A DNA stretch of 64,000 nucleotides, from positions 1-64,000 of the forward strand of contig DCJH01000017.1 in assembly GCA_002317385.1 (NCBI GenBank), in the 5' to 3' direction. Each line of letters begins with the position of its first letter. Position 1 is the first letter of the stretch. Origin of the DNA: Prevotella sp. UBA1705. GTDB taxonomy: Bacteria; Bacteroidota; Bacteroidia; Bacteroidales; Bacteroidaceae. Both the position numbers and the translations under genes were made by a program. The notes below the pieces were generated by a model. It worked only from the letters and a program-made list of their open reading frames with translations. It ran no database searches and was not told the DNA's origin. Below, one piece after another: positions 1 through 10,000 of the stretch.

Positions 1-797
1 GGCTTCTTCTTCTGCACACACTTGCGGATAATCATGCGCTGGATACCGGGAATCTGCTCAATGGGCACCTCGATACCGAGGTCTCCACGGGCTATCATAA
101 TGCCGTAGCTGGCGTCGATAATCTCGTCGATATTGTCCACACCCTCCTGATTCTCAATCTTCGAGATAATCTTGATGTCGGAGTTGTGGGCATCGAGAAT
201 GTCCTGCACGGCCTTCACATCCTCGGCCGAGCGCACGAAGCTATGGGCAATGAAGTCGATATCTTCCTCGATGGCCAGTAGGATATTGGCCCGGTCCTTA
301 TCGGTGAGGGCAGGAAGATTGATGTGTTCACCCGGCACATTCACGCTCTTGTGAGACCCGAGCACACCATCGTTGGTCACACGGGTATAGACCGTGGGCC
401 CCACAATGTCGGTTACCTCCATATCGAGCGCGCCATCGTCGAAGAGAATGTTATCGCCCACTTTCACGTCGTTGGCGATATCGGGGAACGAGAGGTTGAT
501 GATGTCGTGGCTTGTCTCCATTTCCGGGCGACCAAAAATCTTCACCACGTCGCCCGTCTTATACTCGATGGGCTCCTCTACACCTGTGGTGCGCACCTCG
601 GGGCCCTTGGTATCGATGAGGATTCCGATGTGGGGAGAAACAGTTCTGACATTCTGGATGATATTTCGAATGCCATCGGGGGTGGCATGGGCGGTATTCA
701 TGCGGACAACATTCATACCCGCAAAAAACAATTTACGGAGAAAATCAACGTCACATCGGCGATCGCTGATGGAGCAAACAATCTTTGTTTGTTTCAT
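1..797 (-). CDS. pyk: pyruvate kinase, 5' part only (cut by the window edge)
   Basis: Reading the minus strand from the ATG at 797 gives about 265 residues beginning MKQTKIVCSISDRR. Pyruvate kinase motifs appear in order: RMNTAHA near residue 37 (family RxNxSH), IDTKGPEVRT, the lid region around DDGALDMEV, IDFIAHSFVRSAEDV, IISKIENQEGVDNIDEI and GIMIARGDLGIEVP. The enzyme converts phosphoenolpyruvate and ADP to pyruvate and ATP. The visible part covers the N-terminal strand, the B domain and about half of the TIM barrel; the C-terminal effector domain lies outside the window. A TAnnTTTG box sits 25 nt upstream of the ATG. Identification is firm; full length and regulation cannot be judged. Confidence 0.93.
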   Translation of the reverse strand, partial: MKQTKIVCSISDRRCDVDFLRKLFFAGMNVVRMNTAHATPDGIRNIIQNVRTVSPHIGILIDTKGPEVRTTGVEEPIEYKTGDVVKIFGRPEMETSHDIINLSFPDIANDVKVGDNILFDDGALDMEVTDIVGPTVYTRVTNDGVLGSHKSVNVPGEHINLPALTDKDRANILLAIEEDIDFIAHSFVRSAEDVKAVQDILDAHNSDIKIISKIENQEGVDNIDEIIDASYGIMIARGDLGIEVPIEQIPGIQRMIIRKCVQKKK

Positions 798-821
798 AAT
801 ACTGGGAATTTTTATCTACTG

Positions 822-829
822 CAAAGATA
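822..829 (-). promoter_or_regulatory. putative pyk promoter, -7 box
   Basis: Minus strand reads TATCTTTG, an exact match to the Bacteroidetes TAnnTTTG box, 25 nt before the pyk ATG. No clear TTTG -33 box is present. Confidence 0.5.
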
Positions 830-972
830 TAACTAAAAAATGAGAAAGTAGGTAGTAAATAGGGATAAATTTGAAAATGAATAGCCCGCAAATGCGAATG
901 TCTGAACAATATGCAGTTTTACACCGCTCCATAATGATTTTACGGTCATTCCAAGAGCCTGCCGAATGAAAC

Positions 973-1005
973 AAAAAACACGTTGCTCCCGTTGGAAGCA
1001 ACGTG
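973..1005 (-). terminator. intrinsic terminator downstream of the GH3 gene
   Basis: A perfect 9-bp stem (CACGTTGCT at 979-987 with AGCAACGTG at 997-1005) and 9-nt loop is followed on the minus strand by six T (973-978). It lies about 90 bp after the GH3 stop codon. The rest of 798-1091 holds no convincing gene. Confidence 0.8.
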
Positions 1006-1091
1006 CTTTATATGGATTTTCAGCCCTCTATGTGCACTCACTGAGCACTCGAAGGCATAAGCTATAACTGCCTATCAAAGAAAAGCTAAAC

Positions 1092-3281
1092 TTAGTCTAC
1101 AAGTTCAAACTTCACCTTTTGCTGACCCACCAGCAAGTAATAGTCGCCGCTTTCCAGCAGACGCTCACCCTTGGCATTGGGGAAGCTCAGGTCTCTCATG
1201 GGGTCGATCTCAAACTCGTAGGTCTGAGTCTGACCATGGGCAATGGCTTTCTTCTCGAAGAACTTCAGTTCCTTCATCGGGCGTGAGATGGTAGCCACGG
1301 GGTCGCTGATATACCAATGCACTGTCTCCATGCCGTCGCGGTTGCCCGTGTTGGACACATGAATAGTGGCTTTGAGCTTCTCGCCATGGGTGATGCGTGT
1401 CTTAGACAGCTGCACGGAGTCGTAAGCGTAGGTAGTGTAGCTCAGTCCGTAACCAAAAGGATAGAGCGGTTCGGAGGGGATATCCCAATATTTGCCCTGT
1501 GTGGGGCGTGCCGACTGGCGACGGTTGTAGTGGATTGGAATCTGTCCGGTGGTCAGAGGGAAGGTGATGGCCAACTTGGCCGAGGGATTAACACGACCCG
1601 ACAGGATTCCTGCCAGAGCGCTACCACCACAGGTTCCGGGCTGCCAAGCCATGACGATACCATCGACAAGCGGTTCCACATCCTTGAGTCCGATGGGGCG
1701 ACCGGCAGTGATGATGAGGATGATGGGCTTGCCAGCTTCTTTCACGTCCTTCAGGAGTCGCTGCTGATTGGGCATCAGCTCGATGGAAGACATACTTCCG
1801 TTCTCACCGCTCCAGCGCGTTTTCTCGCCCAGGAACAGGAAGACCACGTCTGACTGACGGGCTGCATTCACCGCCTCAGAGAAGTCGGTCTCTGCGTTTC
1901 CATCCAGATTGCAACCCTTGACATACTGTATTTCGCTGTTGGCAAACTCCTTCTTCAGACCCTCTAAGTAGGTCTCGGCATCCTTGGATGTGGCCTGCGA
2001 GAGCCAGGTACCCATGATATTGGCGCTGTCGTTCACCAGCGGACCGATGGCTGCAATGCGCTTGGGATTGGCCATGGGCAGGATGTTGTTCTTGTTTTTC
2101 AGCAAGACCATAGTCTCCTCAGCAAACTTCTCGGCCAGCAGTTTGTCCTCGGGGAGCATCAGGCGCTTGTTCTCGGGCACCTTCTTCACGTAGGGACGCT
2201 CGAAGAGGCCTAACCTGAATTTCACGCGTAGGATGCGTTTCACAGCATCGTCGAGGCGGGAGATGTCCACCTTGTTCTCCTTGATGAGCTCTGCCAAGTG
2301 GGCACGGAACACGCCATCAATCATGTTCATGTCCAAGCCTGCATTGATAGCCAAGCGCGCTGCGTCCTTGGAATCGGCAGCAACACCCTGGCTCACCAGT
2401 TGGATAACACCTTCCCAGTCGGATACAATGAGGCCATCGAAGCCCCATTTGTCCTTCAGTATCTCTGTCATGGTGTGGTGGTTGGCTGTGGCCGGAATGC
2501 CGTTGATATCGTTGAACGATGCCATGACGGTCTGAGCGCCGGCCTTGACACCCGCCTCATAGGGAGGATAATAGGTTTCCCACAGTGCCTGGTCGGGCAC
2601 GTCAGTGTACTGATAGTCGCGTCCGCCCTCGCTGCGACTGTAGCCCACAAAGTGCTTGAGGCAGGAGGCCACCTTGGTAGGGTCGGCCAGATTGTCGCCC
2701 TGATAACCCTTCACGGCACTCACACAGAACACAGAGTTGGTGTAGGGGTCCTCGCCGTAGCCTTCGACCACTCTACCCCAACGCGGGTCGTAGGCCACGT
2801 CGATCATGGGCGAGAAGGTCCAGGCAATACCGGCCATACGGGCCTCACGGGCAGCCATGCTGCTCGCCTTATAGGCCATGTCGGTATTCCACGAGCAGGC
2901 CTGAGCCAAAGGAACGGGATAGAGTGTTCTCATGCCGTGGATGACGTCGGCACCGAAGAGGATGGGGATGCCGAGACGCGACTGCTCAATGGCTTTCTTT
3001 TGAAAGCCATTGCTGGCCTCAGGATTGGAAACCTGGAACAGCAAGGAGCCGATCTCGGGTGGTGTATCCATCATCTTGCGCGCCACATTGTTAGGATTGA
3101 GGTCACGGCCAAGGGTGAACTGTGTCACCTGAAGAATCTTCTCTTCAAGCGTCATGCGACCTAAGAGGTCGTTGACACGGGCCTCAACAGGCTGTTTGGC
3201 ATCCTTGTATAAAGGTTTTTGAGCCTTAACGGGCGAAACGAAACATAGGAGTAACAGAAAATTCAGATATGTTTTCTTCAT
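1092..3281 (-). CDS. bglX: glycoside hydrolase family 3 beta-glucosidase, secreted
   Basis: 729 residues, the usual length for BglX-type GH3 enzymes. A signal peptide (residues 1-21, ending VKA-Q) exports it, probably to the periplasm. The N-terminal TIM barrel contains DVAYDPRWGRVVEGYGEDPY (about 161-180), K209-H210 and the nucleophile D288 in VSDWEGV. The alpha/beta sandwich carries the likely acid/base E493 in WSGENGS, and a fibronectin-III-like domain closes the protein. It removes non-reducing beta-linked glucose or related sugars from oligosaccharides. It is the last gene of the minus-strand PUL, 104 bp after the sigma gene and separated from it by a hairpin terminator. No TAnnTTTG box was found, so it may depend on read-through. 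The linkage cleaved cannot be read from sequence. Confidence 0.93.
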   Translation of the reverse strand: MKKTYLNFLLLLCFVSPVKAQKPLYKDAKQPVEARVNDLLGRMTLEEKILQVTQFTLGRDLNPNNVARKMMDTPPEIGSLLFQVSNPEASNGFQKKAIEQSRLGIPILFGADVIHGMRTLYPVPLAQACSWNTDMAYKASSMAAREARMAGIAWTFSPMIDVAYDPRWGRVVEGYGEDPYTNSVFCVSAVKGYQGDNLADPTKVASCLKHFVGYSRSEGGRDYQYTDVPDQALWETYYPPYEAGVKAGAQTVMASFNDINGIPATANHHTMTEILKDKWGFDGLIVSDWEGVIQLVSQGVAADSKDAARLAINAGLDMNMIDGVFRAHLAELIKENKVDISRLDDAVKRILRVKFRLGLFERPYVKKVPENKRLMLPEDKLLAEKFAEETMVLLKNKNNILPMANPKRIAAIGPLVNDSANIMGTWLSQATSKDAETYLEGLKKEFANSEIQYVKGCNLDGNAETDFSEAVNAARQSDVVFLFLGEKTRWSGENGSMSSIELMPNQQRLLKDVKEAGKPIILIITAGRPIGLKDVEPLVDGIVMAWQPGTCGGSALAGILSGRVNPSAKLAITFPLTTGQIPIHYNRRQSARPTQGKYWDIPSEPLYPFGYGLSYTTYAYDSVQLSKTRITHGEKLKATIHVSNTGNRDGMETVHWYISDPVATISRPMKELKFFEKKAIAHGQTQTYEFEIDPMRDLSFPNAKGERLLESGDYYLLVGQQKVKFELVD

Positions 3282-3315
3282 CAGTTATATGGGTTTGGGT
3301 GATTAACTTCTTATG

Positions 3316-3352
3316 AAAAATAAGTGCCTCACTATCAAGGATAGCCAGGCAC
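3316..3352 (-). terminator. intrinsic terminator or attenuator between the sigma gene and the GH3 gene
   Basis: On the minus strand GTGCCTGGCTATC and GATAGTGAGGCAC form a 13-base-long stem with mismatches around a 3-nt loop (hairpin 3324-3352), followed by TTATTTTT. It lies about 33 bp after the sigma stop and 35 bp before the GH3 ATG, so it should end or attenuate transcription reaching bglX. Confidence 0.65.
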
Positions 3353-3384
3353 TGTCACCTTTCAACTTATCTCTTTACACTTGA

Positions 3385-3936
3385 CTAATACTGTTCTTTG
3401 AGTAGACTCTGACGGAAGACCTTCAAACTTGAAGTGATATAGTTCTTGACCGTCTGAGGAGAAAGCTTCAATGCCTCGGCAATCTGGCCAACGGGCATAT
3501 TCATCTCCCTACTCATCTCAAAGATTTCGCATTCACGAACAGACAGCTTCGACTTGCAACGCTTGAACCGTTCGATGAACTCGTCGTAATAAATCTTCTC
3601 TTCCGAGGAAGATGTTTCCAGTCTATGTTCATAGAACTTTACATATTCCTCAAATTCAACTTGCTTGATTTGCTTTCTGAAGGAATCGATGATGCTATGC
3701 CGCGCAATCGTGAACAGGAGTGCCTGGATATTTCCATCACTGTCCAAATTGGCACGGTTCTTCCACAAACGGAGGAACGTTTCCTGGACAATATCCTGAG
3801 ACAACTCCTTGTTTTTGGTCTGACTGATTGCGAAGCTATACAATATATCCGCATATTTCTTATAAAGCATGGAGAAAGCCTCATAAGAACCTCCTTTTAA
3901 AGCCGATATGTATATAGATTCGTTGATAGTCATCAT
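3385..3936 (-). CDS. ECF-type RNA polymerase sigma-70 factor
   Basis: 183 residues, typical for Bacteroidetes ECF sigma factors. Region 2 spans about 18-90 (YKKYADILYSFA, then DIVQETFLRLWKNR, then IQALLFTIARHSIIDSFRKQ). Region 4 with its helix-turn-helix spans about 125-178 (MPVGQIAEALKLSPQTVKNYI). Such factors are held by a FecR anti-sigma protein and released when a SusC-type transducer binds its glycan. The only FecR here is at 10384-11343, with susC, susD and a phosphoesterase gene in between; normally sigma and fecR are adjacent. A TAnnTTTG box 56 nt upstream suggests its own housekeeping promoter. Start may be Met1 or Met2. Confidence 0.92.
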   Translation of the reverse strand: MMTINESIYISALKGGSYEAFSMLYKKYADILYSFAISQTKNKELSQDIVQETFLRLWKNRANLDSDGNIQALLFTIARHSIIDSFRKQIKQVEFEEYVKFYEHRLETSSSEEKIYYDEFIERFKRCKSKLSVRECEIFEMSREMNMPVGQIAEALKLSPQTVKNYITSSLKVFRQSLLKEQY

Positions 3937-3991
3937 CTTTAAAATGTGGCTGTGGTTAACACGATAATCCTCACTAACTGATTTGCTGATG

Positions 3992-3999
3992 CAAATATA
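3992..3999 (-). promoter_or_regulatory. putative ECF sigma gene promoter, -7 box
   Basis: Minus strand TATATTTG, exact to TAnnTTTG, with a T-rich stretch about 19 nt upstream as a weak -33 element. It would let the sigma gene be made independently of the fecR-susCD transcript. Confidence 0.5.
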
Positions 4000-4074
4000 T
4001 GAAGTAAATTTGAGATGGAAAAGAGAGGATCTGTATCTTCACACAATTGTCATGTTAATGACTCACATCATGAT

Positions 4075-5238
4075 TTATTTCAGGTCGAATGTGAAATGTT
4101 TCTTGTTCTTTCCCTTCGCTTCAGCACTCTCTATCTCCATCTTGTTACCGGATACGTGACAAAGCATATAGGCCAGGTTGCTGTTGATGAGATTGGGGAA
4201 CTTGATGATATTGTTGGGCTTGTCGAATCCGTAGCGGTGCGTGTGACCCGAAAGCATGACTGAAACATTCATCTTGTTGAGCTCTGGAACGATGGTTTCG
4301 CGGAGATGCAACGGTCCGTGCCAGCTGCTGGCCAGAGGCGGAACATGACAGAACACCACCAAAGGACGCTTACCTACCCTGCCACTCGACTGCAGGTCTT
4401 TGAGCCAGGCTACCTGTTCCAACCTGTAGTTGTCGAAATCGGCAATGCCTGAATACTCTATATCACCGTCGGGCTTGTCCTCACCGGAGTCGATGAAGAG
4501 GTAATCCACACCGCCAATGGTCTTCACCTGATAGTATTTACCAGATGGCGTGGGGAAGAACCGATAGAGATGATCGGCCACCTTGCCGCGGGTCTCGTGG
4601 TTTCCACGATTCATGTAGGTGGGAACAGACGATGCAAAGAGGCTCACGCAGCTGTCGAGGTAACCTTTGAGAATATTGCCCGTGCTGTCAATGAGGTTAG
4701 ACATGTCGCCGTTGAGTAGCACAAAGTCTACCTTCTTGAAGTCAACCTCCTTGCAAAGCTCACGCATGTAGGAAGCCCGCTCGTGGATATCGTTCAAGAC
4801 AAAGAACGTAATGTCCTTCTTTCCCACCGGATCGGTCTTGAAAGAATAGGGATCTTTGCGATAGACCACGGAGGCAGCAACATTACCATAGGTGGTGTAG
4901 TCGCTCCAAGACCACTTCAACAGTTCCTTGGTACAGATGCGATAGTTGTACCTGGTGTTGGGAGTGAGTCCCTGGATTCTCACGCGATGGATGGTATCGG
5001 TAACCACACGACGACCATTGAAGGTATCATAATACTTGGGATGATCCTGAGAATAAAAGTGCAAGCTATCGCCGGGAGCCAGCTCCACCCATGACATTCC
5101 GGGCTTATTGGTTATCCACATGATGGTGACCGAGGTGGAATCCATGTCACAAATCCATGGTCCGTGGGTAATCTTGATAGCAAAGGAAACCGCTGGCAAG
5201 ACCAGCATCAAAACTAATAATAATATATATTTCTTCAT
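4075..5238 (-). CDS. secreted calcineurin-like metallophosphoesterase with purple-acid-phosphatase-like N-domain
   Basis: 387 residues with a signal peptide (about 1-20, ending SFA). An N-terminal beta-sandwich region (about 25-135) resembles the fibronectin-like domain of purple acid phosphatases. All metallophosphatase blocks are present: D150-x-H152 in NDIHE, G177-D178 in NGDMSN, GNHE 212-215, H298 in VVFCHVPP and GHTH 331-334. The dinuclear metal site therefore looks intact and the protein should hydrolyse phosphomonoesters or diesters outside the cytoplasm. It lies between susD and the sigma gene, so it may remove phosphate from a decorated glycan, or may only share the neighbourhood. 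It has its own promoter-like box. Confidence 0.87.
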   Translation of the reverse strand: MKKYILLLVLMLVLPAVSFAIKITHGPWICDMDSTSVTIMWITNKPGMSWVELAPGDSLHFYSQDHPKYYDTFNGRRVVTDTIHRVRIQGLTPNTRYNYRICTKELLKWSWSDYTTYGNVAASVVYRKDPYSFKTDPVGKKDITFFVLNDIHERASYMRELCKEVDFKKVDFVLLNGDMSNLIDSTGNILKGYLDSCVSLFASSVPTYMNRGNHETRGKVADHLYRFFPTPSGKYYQVKTIGGVDYLFIDSGEDKPDGDIEYSGIADFDNYRLEQVAWLKDLQSSGRVGKRPLVVFCHVPPLASSWHGPLHLRETIVPELNKMNVSVMLSGHTHRYGFDKPNNIIKFPNLINSNLAYMLCHVSGNKMEIESAEAKGKNKKHFTFDLK

Positions 5239-5327
5239 TAGAAGCTAAAATTATCTATCGCTCAACGTCTATATGCGGGTGAAAGACCTTTGTACTACTG
5301 TTTTTTGGCAATAAAAAAGGCTATAGT

Positions 5328-5335
5328 AAACGTTT
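5328..5335 (-). promoter_or_regulatory. AAACGTTT palindrome downstream of the phosphoesterase promoter
   Basis: An 8-bp perfect palindrome with a central CpG, the core of many LacI/GalR-family operators, about 15 nt downstream of the -7 box at 5350-5357. The same core occurs near the kdgK promoter. A short palindrome can arise by chance. Confidence 0.3.
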
Positions 5336-5349
5336 CGGTTATTCACGTG

Positions 5350-5357
5350 CAAATATA
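5350..5357 (-). promoter_or_regulatory. putative phosphoesterase promoter, -7 box
   Basis: Minus strand TATATTTG, exact to TAnnTTTG, 112 nt before the ATG. No clear TTTG lies at the proper -33 spacing. Confidence 0.4.
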
Positions 5358-5430
5358 CACAATAAAAACGCTAATTATTTGATTTTTGTGAGATAATTAT
5401 AATCTAAATTAGGATATTCTTAGGTCAAAG

Positions 5431-5464
5431 AATAGAGTCGGGCCCGGATGAGCCCAACCCTATT
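5431..5464 (-). terminator. hairpin 3' of susD, probable terminator
   Basis: A 13-bp fully paired stem with two G-U pairs (arms 5431-5443 and 5452-5464, 8-nt loop) begins 27 bp after the susD stop codon. The following minus-strand sequence CTTTG is only weakly T-rich, so it may protect the 3' end of the susCD mRNA rather than terminate fully. Confidence 0.55.
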
Positions 5465-5490
5465 ACTTCTTTGCAATGCCAAAGGCGGCA

Positions 5491-7083
5491 TTATTTCAGA
5501 TTGCCATTGAGCGAAGTGTCGGTGCCGGGGTATGGGGCATACACAAAACTGTCGTTCCATGGACGGTCCTGAATATCAATCGGTTCTTTGACCAGCACAC
5601 CAGGAGCAACTTCTATCGGCGTATTCTTCTTGCGCTGCTCATAGAGATCCTTGAGCTTATTGAGGCGCATCAGGTCGTCGCGGCGGGTAACCAAAGCACA
5701 CCAGTAGCCGGCAATCTCCCATCCGTGCTCCTGAGCGGCAGCCTCGGCAAAGTCTTTTCCACTCATACCGGCGGGCAGATCGGCCAATCCGGCACGCTTA
5801 CGAATGGTGTTCACACAGTCGTAGGCCATAGCGTTGGGAGTTCCATCAGCTCTGGCCTGAGCCTCAGCATACCACAACAGCACCTCAGCATAACGGATGC
5901 AGCGATGGCGATGACTGTCTGTGCGTCGGGTGCTCGGAGCTTGAGTGTAGTCATAGTCCACCTCACCGGTACCAACCGTGAAGATGGTCATCATGGGATG
6001 ATTCTCCGGAACAATATTCTTGCCATTGGCATCCTTAGCCCACCAATCTACCAGCGTGCCGTTCTTCAAGCGGATTTTCGGTGCATAAATAACATTCTTG
6101 CGCGCGCCTTCCGGCATATTCTTCCAAAACAGAATCTCGCCCCAGGCGTCGCCCCATCCACCAACAGAGGCAAACAGCGATGAGCTGGTGAGCTGGGAGT
6201 CTTGCGCCCAACGGAAAGCAGCCTGATAATTGATGCCGACCACCGTCTCCAAGGTGTAGTTGTGACTGGGGGCATAGACATTCTTGAATTCGCTTTCCAG
6301 TTTGTATTCATACTTTCCGGCCTTGACACCATCGATCACTTCCTTAGCCTTTGCCGCAGCCTCCTTATAGTAAGCCGTCTCGTTGAGAGGCCAACCGGCC
6401 ATCGCCATATATACTGCAGCCAGAGTAGCCTTAGCTGCCTGCTGCGTGATATAGGTATTGGTGCCATTGAACTTGGCAGGAGCAGTAGTGTAGTTGGTAG
6501 GAAGAATAGACTCGGCATCCTTCAAATCCTGTACAATCTGCTTATACACTTCCTGCACAGAAGAGGGACTCTTCTCGTAGTCTATCTCATTGGTCAGATT
6601 CATGGGGATAGCACCGAAAATCTTAACCAGGGTGAAATAGCTATAGGCACGCCAGTATTTGGCCTGACCAATGGCTACATTCTTCTCGGCTTCGCTCACT
6701 GGTGCCCTGTCGGCATTGAGGATAATATAGTTGGCTGCCTTAATCACCACATAGTAACTCTCCCAGCAAGAGGATAATCCTCTGTTGTTGTCGGAGGGGA
6801 TAAAGCTGTCAAACTCTACAGCGGCCTGCTTGTTACTCACAGGGTCGGTGGTGATATCATCACCCATCCACTGAGGCAACTGGGCATTGGTGGTGATTTG
6901 TGTGAGCATCACCTTCTGGTAGAGGGCATAGACCGACATATCAAGCTCTTGCTTAGTCGAGAAATATGAGCCCGGATCCAACTTGCCCTTGGGATCTTCT
7001 GTCAGAGCATCGCTACAGGCTGTGAGCATTCCCACACATGCCAGCGCTATTCCATATATTGTCTTTGAAAATATTCTTTTCAT
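5491..7083 (-). CDS. susD: SusD/RagB-family glycan-binding outer-membrane lipoprotein
   Basis: 530 residues, normal for SusD homologues. The N-terminus is a lipoprotein signal with lipobox LTAC-S at about residues 20-24, so the mature protein is a lipidated surface protein. TPR-like helices follow, including a YWRAYSYFTLVKIFG stretch typical of the family, and the C-terminal half has the conserved RYAEVLLWYAEAQAR segment. SusD proteins form a lid over the SusC channel and bind the oligosaccharide. The gene follows susC after 13 bp, so they are co-transcribed. The ligand cannot be inferred. Confidence 0.95.
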   Translation of the reverse strand: MKRIFSKTIYGIALACVGMLTACSDALTEDPKGKLDPGSYFSTKQELDMSVYALYQKVMLTQITTNAQLPQWMGDDITTDPVSNKQAAVEFDSFIPSDNNRGLSSCWESYYVVIKAANYIILNADRAPVSEAEKNVAIGQAKYWRAYSYFTLVKIFGAIPMNLTNEIDYEKSPSSVQEVYKQIVQDLKDAESILPTNYTTAPAKFNGTNTYITQQAAKATLAAVYMAMAGWPLNETAYYKEAAAKAKEVIDGVKAGKYEYKLESEFKNVYAPSHNYTLETVVGINYQAAFRWAQDSQLTSSSLFASVGGWGDAWGEILFWKNMPEGARKNVIYAPKIRLKNGTLVDWWAKDANGKNIVPENHPMMTIFTVGTGEVDYDYTQAPSTRRTDSHRHRCIRYAEVLLWYAEAQARADGTPNAMAYDCVNTIRKRAGLADLPAGMSGKDFAEAAAQEHGWEIAGYWCALVTRRDDLMRLNKLKDLYEQRKKNTPIEVAPGVLVKEPIDIQDRPWNDSFVYAPYPGTDTSLNGNLK

Positions 7084-7096
7084 AATAATCTATTAT

Positions 7097-10000
7097 TTAG
7101 AAATTCATCTTAACACCAAAAGTGAATGAACGGGGATGGGGATAGGCACCGATATCGATACCACCGTCAATGTCAACATTATCAGAAGAGAATGCGGAAC
7201 TTGTCGGGTCGTAACCCTTGTAACCGGTGAGGGTGAAAAGGTTCTGGGCACTCAGCGAGAGAACGATGTCGGCAAAATGTGTGATATCCTTACCCAAGTT
7301 GTAAGAGATGCTCAGGTTTTCCAGTCGAACATAGTCAGCAGACTCCAGCCACTGGGTTGAACCAGGCTGAGCTTTATTGGTTTTGCTCAACAGAGAGGGA
7401 TAGATAGCACCTGCTCCTATCTTATCGAAGCCCTTCCAATAAGCATCAGAGAGCGTGATGAACTGTGTGTCACCAGCCATAGAAGCCATACCGAATCTCA
7501 CGAGATTGAGTTTGTCTGCACCGAAGGCTCCAGTGAAGAAGGCATTCAAAGTCCAGCGCTTGTAAGCCACAGAGTTATTCCATCCCATCGTCACGTCAGG
7601 GGTAGACTTACCGATAATGCCGCGGTCGCCCGTGTCAATCACGCCATTCTCATTAGAATCCAAGAACTTGTTGTCGCCATTTTCGTCGATACCAAGCCAG
7701 GTATAACCAAAGAATGAACCTACAGGATAGCCGGGCTTGATGATGGTCACGGCATCAACCAGACCATGCGCAGGTGAACTTCCGTATAAGAACTCGTCGC
7801 CACCCAGCGAAACCACCTTATTTTTCAGGTAGGTTGCCGTAAGGGTTGAACTCCAGTTCAAATCTTTACCCTGCAGGATGTTGGCTGTCAACGAGAAGTC
7901 AAGACCTTTGTTATTGATCTTACCAGCATTGATCCAATAGGTGCCGCCGCCATTATAGCCAGGGATCTGCTTCTGCAACAGACAGTCTACAGAGTTCTTA
8001 TTGAAGTAGTCTAATGATGCAGAGATTCTGCCACCCCAGAGTGAGATGTCCACACCAAGGTCGAACTGGTTGGTTTTCTCCCATGTCAAGTCAGGGGTAG
8101 GAAGTGCATTAGACCAGTAGCCTGTGTAGTTATTGGTGTCGCCAAAGCTATAGATGGTCTGGCTCATCAATCCCAAAGTGCTGTAAGGATTGATAGCTTG
8201 GTTACCTACAACACCATAGCTTGCACGGAGTTTCAGGTCGGAAATGGTATGCTGTTTGGCCATGAATTTCTCATTGGCTATATTCCAAGCAAAAGCAACA
8301 GACGGGAAATAGCCCCACTTCTTTTTGCTGAACTTAGATGAACCGTCGGCACGAAGTGTACCGGTAAAGATGTAGCGATGAGCATAATCGTAGATGGCAC
8401 GGCCAACGCCCGACATCAACTTCCACTGTGAATAGCCGTTGCTGAGCGTATAACTTGTAGCCATATTGATATCCCACCAGCCCACACTCTCTGTCAGCAG
8501 GTTGTTACCGCTCATACCCATAGACCTTGTCTCTGAAGTTGTATACTCATATACACCCGTCAAGGTGAGGTTATGATTACCAGATTCCAATCTATAAGTC
8601 AGGTTATTAGTAGTCTGCAGGAGTACGCGATTGTTGTTACCATTACTCATTGAGTTGGTATCATTTACCTTTGTACTGGAGAAATAGTAGCCCTTGGAAT
8701 CGAAATAGTCGATACCATTGGTTGTGGTGAAAGTCAGATTAGGGAGAATGGTAAAGCGAAGGTCAATCTTACCATTGACAATATACTCCAAATTCTCTGA
8801 GGCATTCATATTCAATGCACCAATCGGGTTGGAGGTAATGGAGTTGTAGGGATCTTTGTTATACTTGCCAGTCTCATCCTGCATAACCATCGTAGGAGAG
8901 TAGTTAAGAGCCACCCAGATAGGATTTCCCTTCTGAGCACTAAATCCAATACCCTTGCGCTGGTTTCTTGAGCCATTGATGTCGGCCGTGAGGTGCAACC
9001 ATTTGGTAATATTCGAAGTGACATTACCCCTTACTTGGTAGCGGGTGTTGGAGGTATTGATGATAATACCGTCCTGATTCATATAGTTGCCAGACAGATA
9101 ATACTGCGTATCCTTATTACCATTCGAGATAGCTAACTTATAGTTCTGGGTCAAGGCCGTGCGAAACAGTTCATCCTGCCAGTCGATACCGGCAGTACCA
9201 TTCTTATAGCTTTCCATTTCTTCCTCGGTGAAAGCCTTGGCATTCTTGATTTCACGATAGGCTGTGGCGTAGTCGTAAGGAGAGAGAGTCTTATATCTCT
9301 TGGCCAACGAAGAGGTCGTGAGCTGAGCATCGAAGGTAATGATTTTCTGGTCGGCCTTACCCATCTTGGTGGTAATCAGCACCACACCATTGGAACCCCT
9401 CGAACCATAGATAGCGGTAGAAGAAGCGTCTTTCAGAATCTGCATGGAGGCAATATCCTCAGGATTGAGTCCGGTAAGACCACTTTCACGCACAATTCCA
9501 TCCACCACATACAACGGATCGTTGCTACGGTTGATGGAGTTGGCACCACGAACACGAATTTTTACGCCACCACCGGGGATACTACTGTTTTCCACCTGCA
9601 CACCAGCAGCACGTCCCTGAAAGATATCTGCCACATTGTTGATGGGCTGATCCTTAAAGGTCTTGTTATCAACGATGGCAATAGAACTGGCCAAATCGGC
9701 CTTCTTCACGGTACCATAACCAATCACCACCACCTCATTCAAGCCCTGAGAACTCTCACTAAGATTGATGTTGCCCAAGTGCTCGGAAGTAGCTTTCACC
9801 ACTTTCTCGCTATAACCGATATAACTAATGCTGATATCGCCAGCCTTAGAAACGTTATTCAACACGAAGTTACCGTCAATATCGGTTACGGCTTTGTTAG
9901 AAGGGTTGCTGAGATCGGTGATGGTTGCGCCAATCACCGGCTCTCCTTTTTCATCTACAACCACACCGCTCACCTTCTGCATGACAGGAGATTTGGGCTG

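Noticed and set aside
816..1001. 61-codon minus-strand frame between pyk and the GH3 gene
   Set aside because: It overlaps the GH3 terminator and the pyk promoter, and has no family features.
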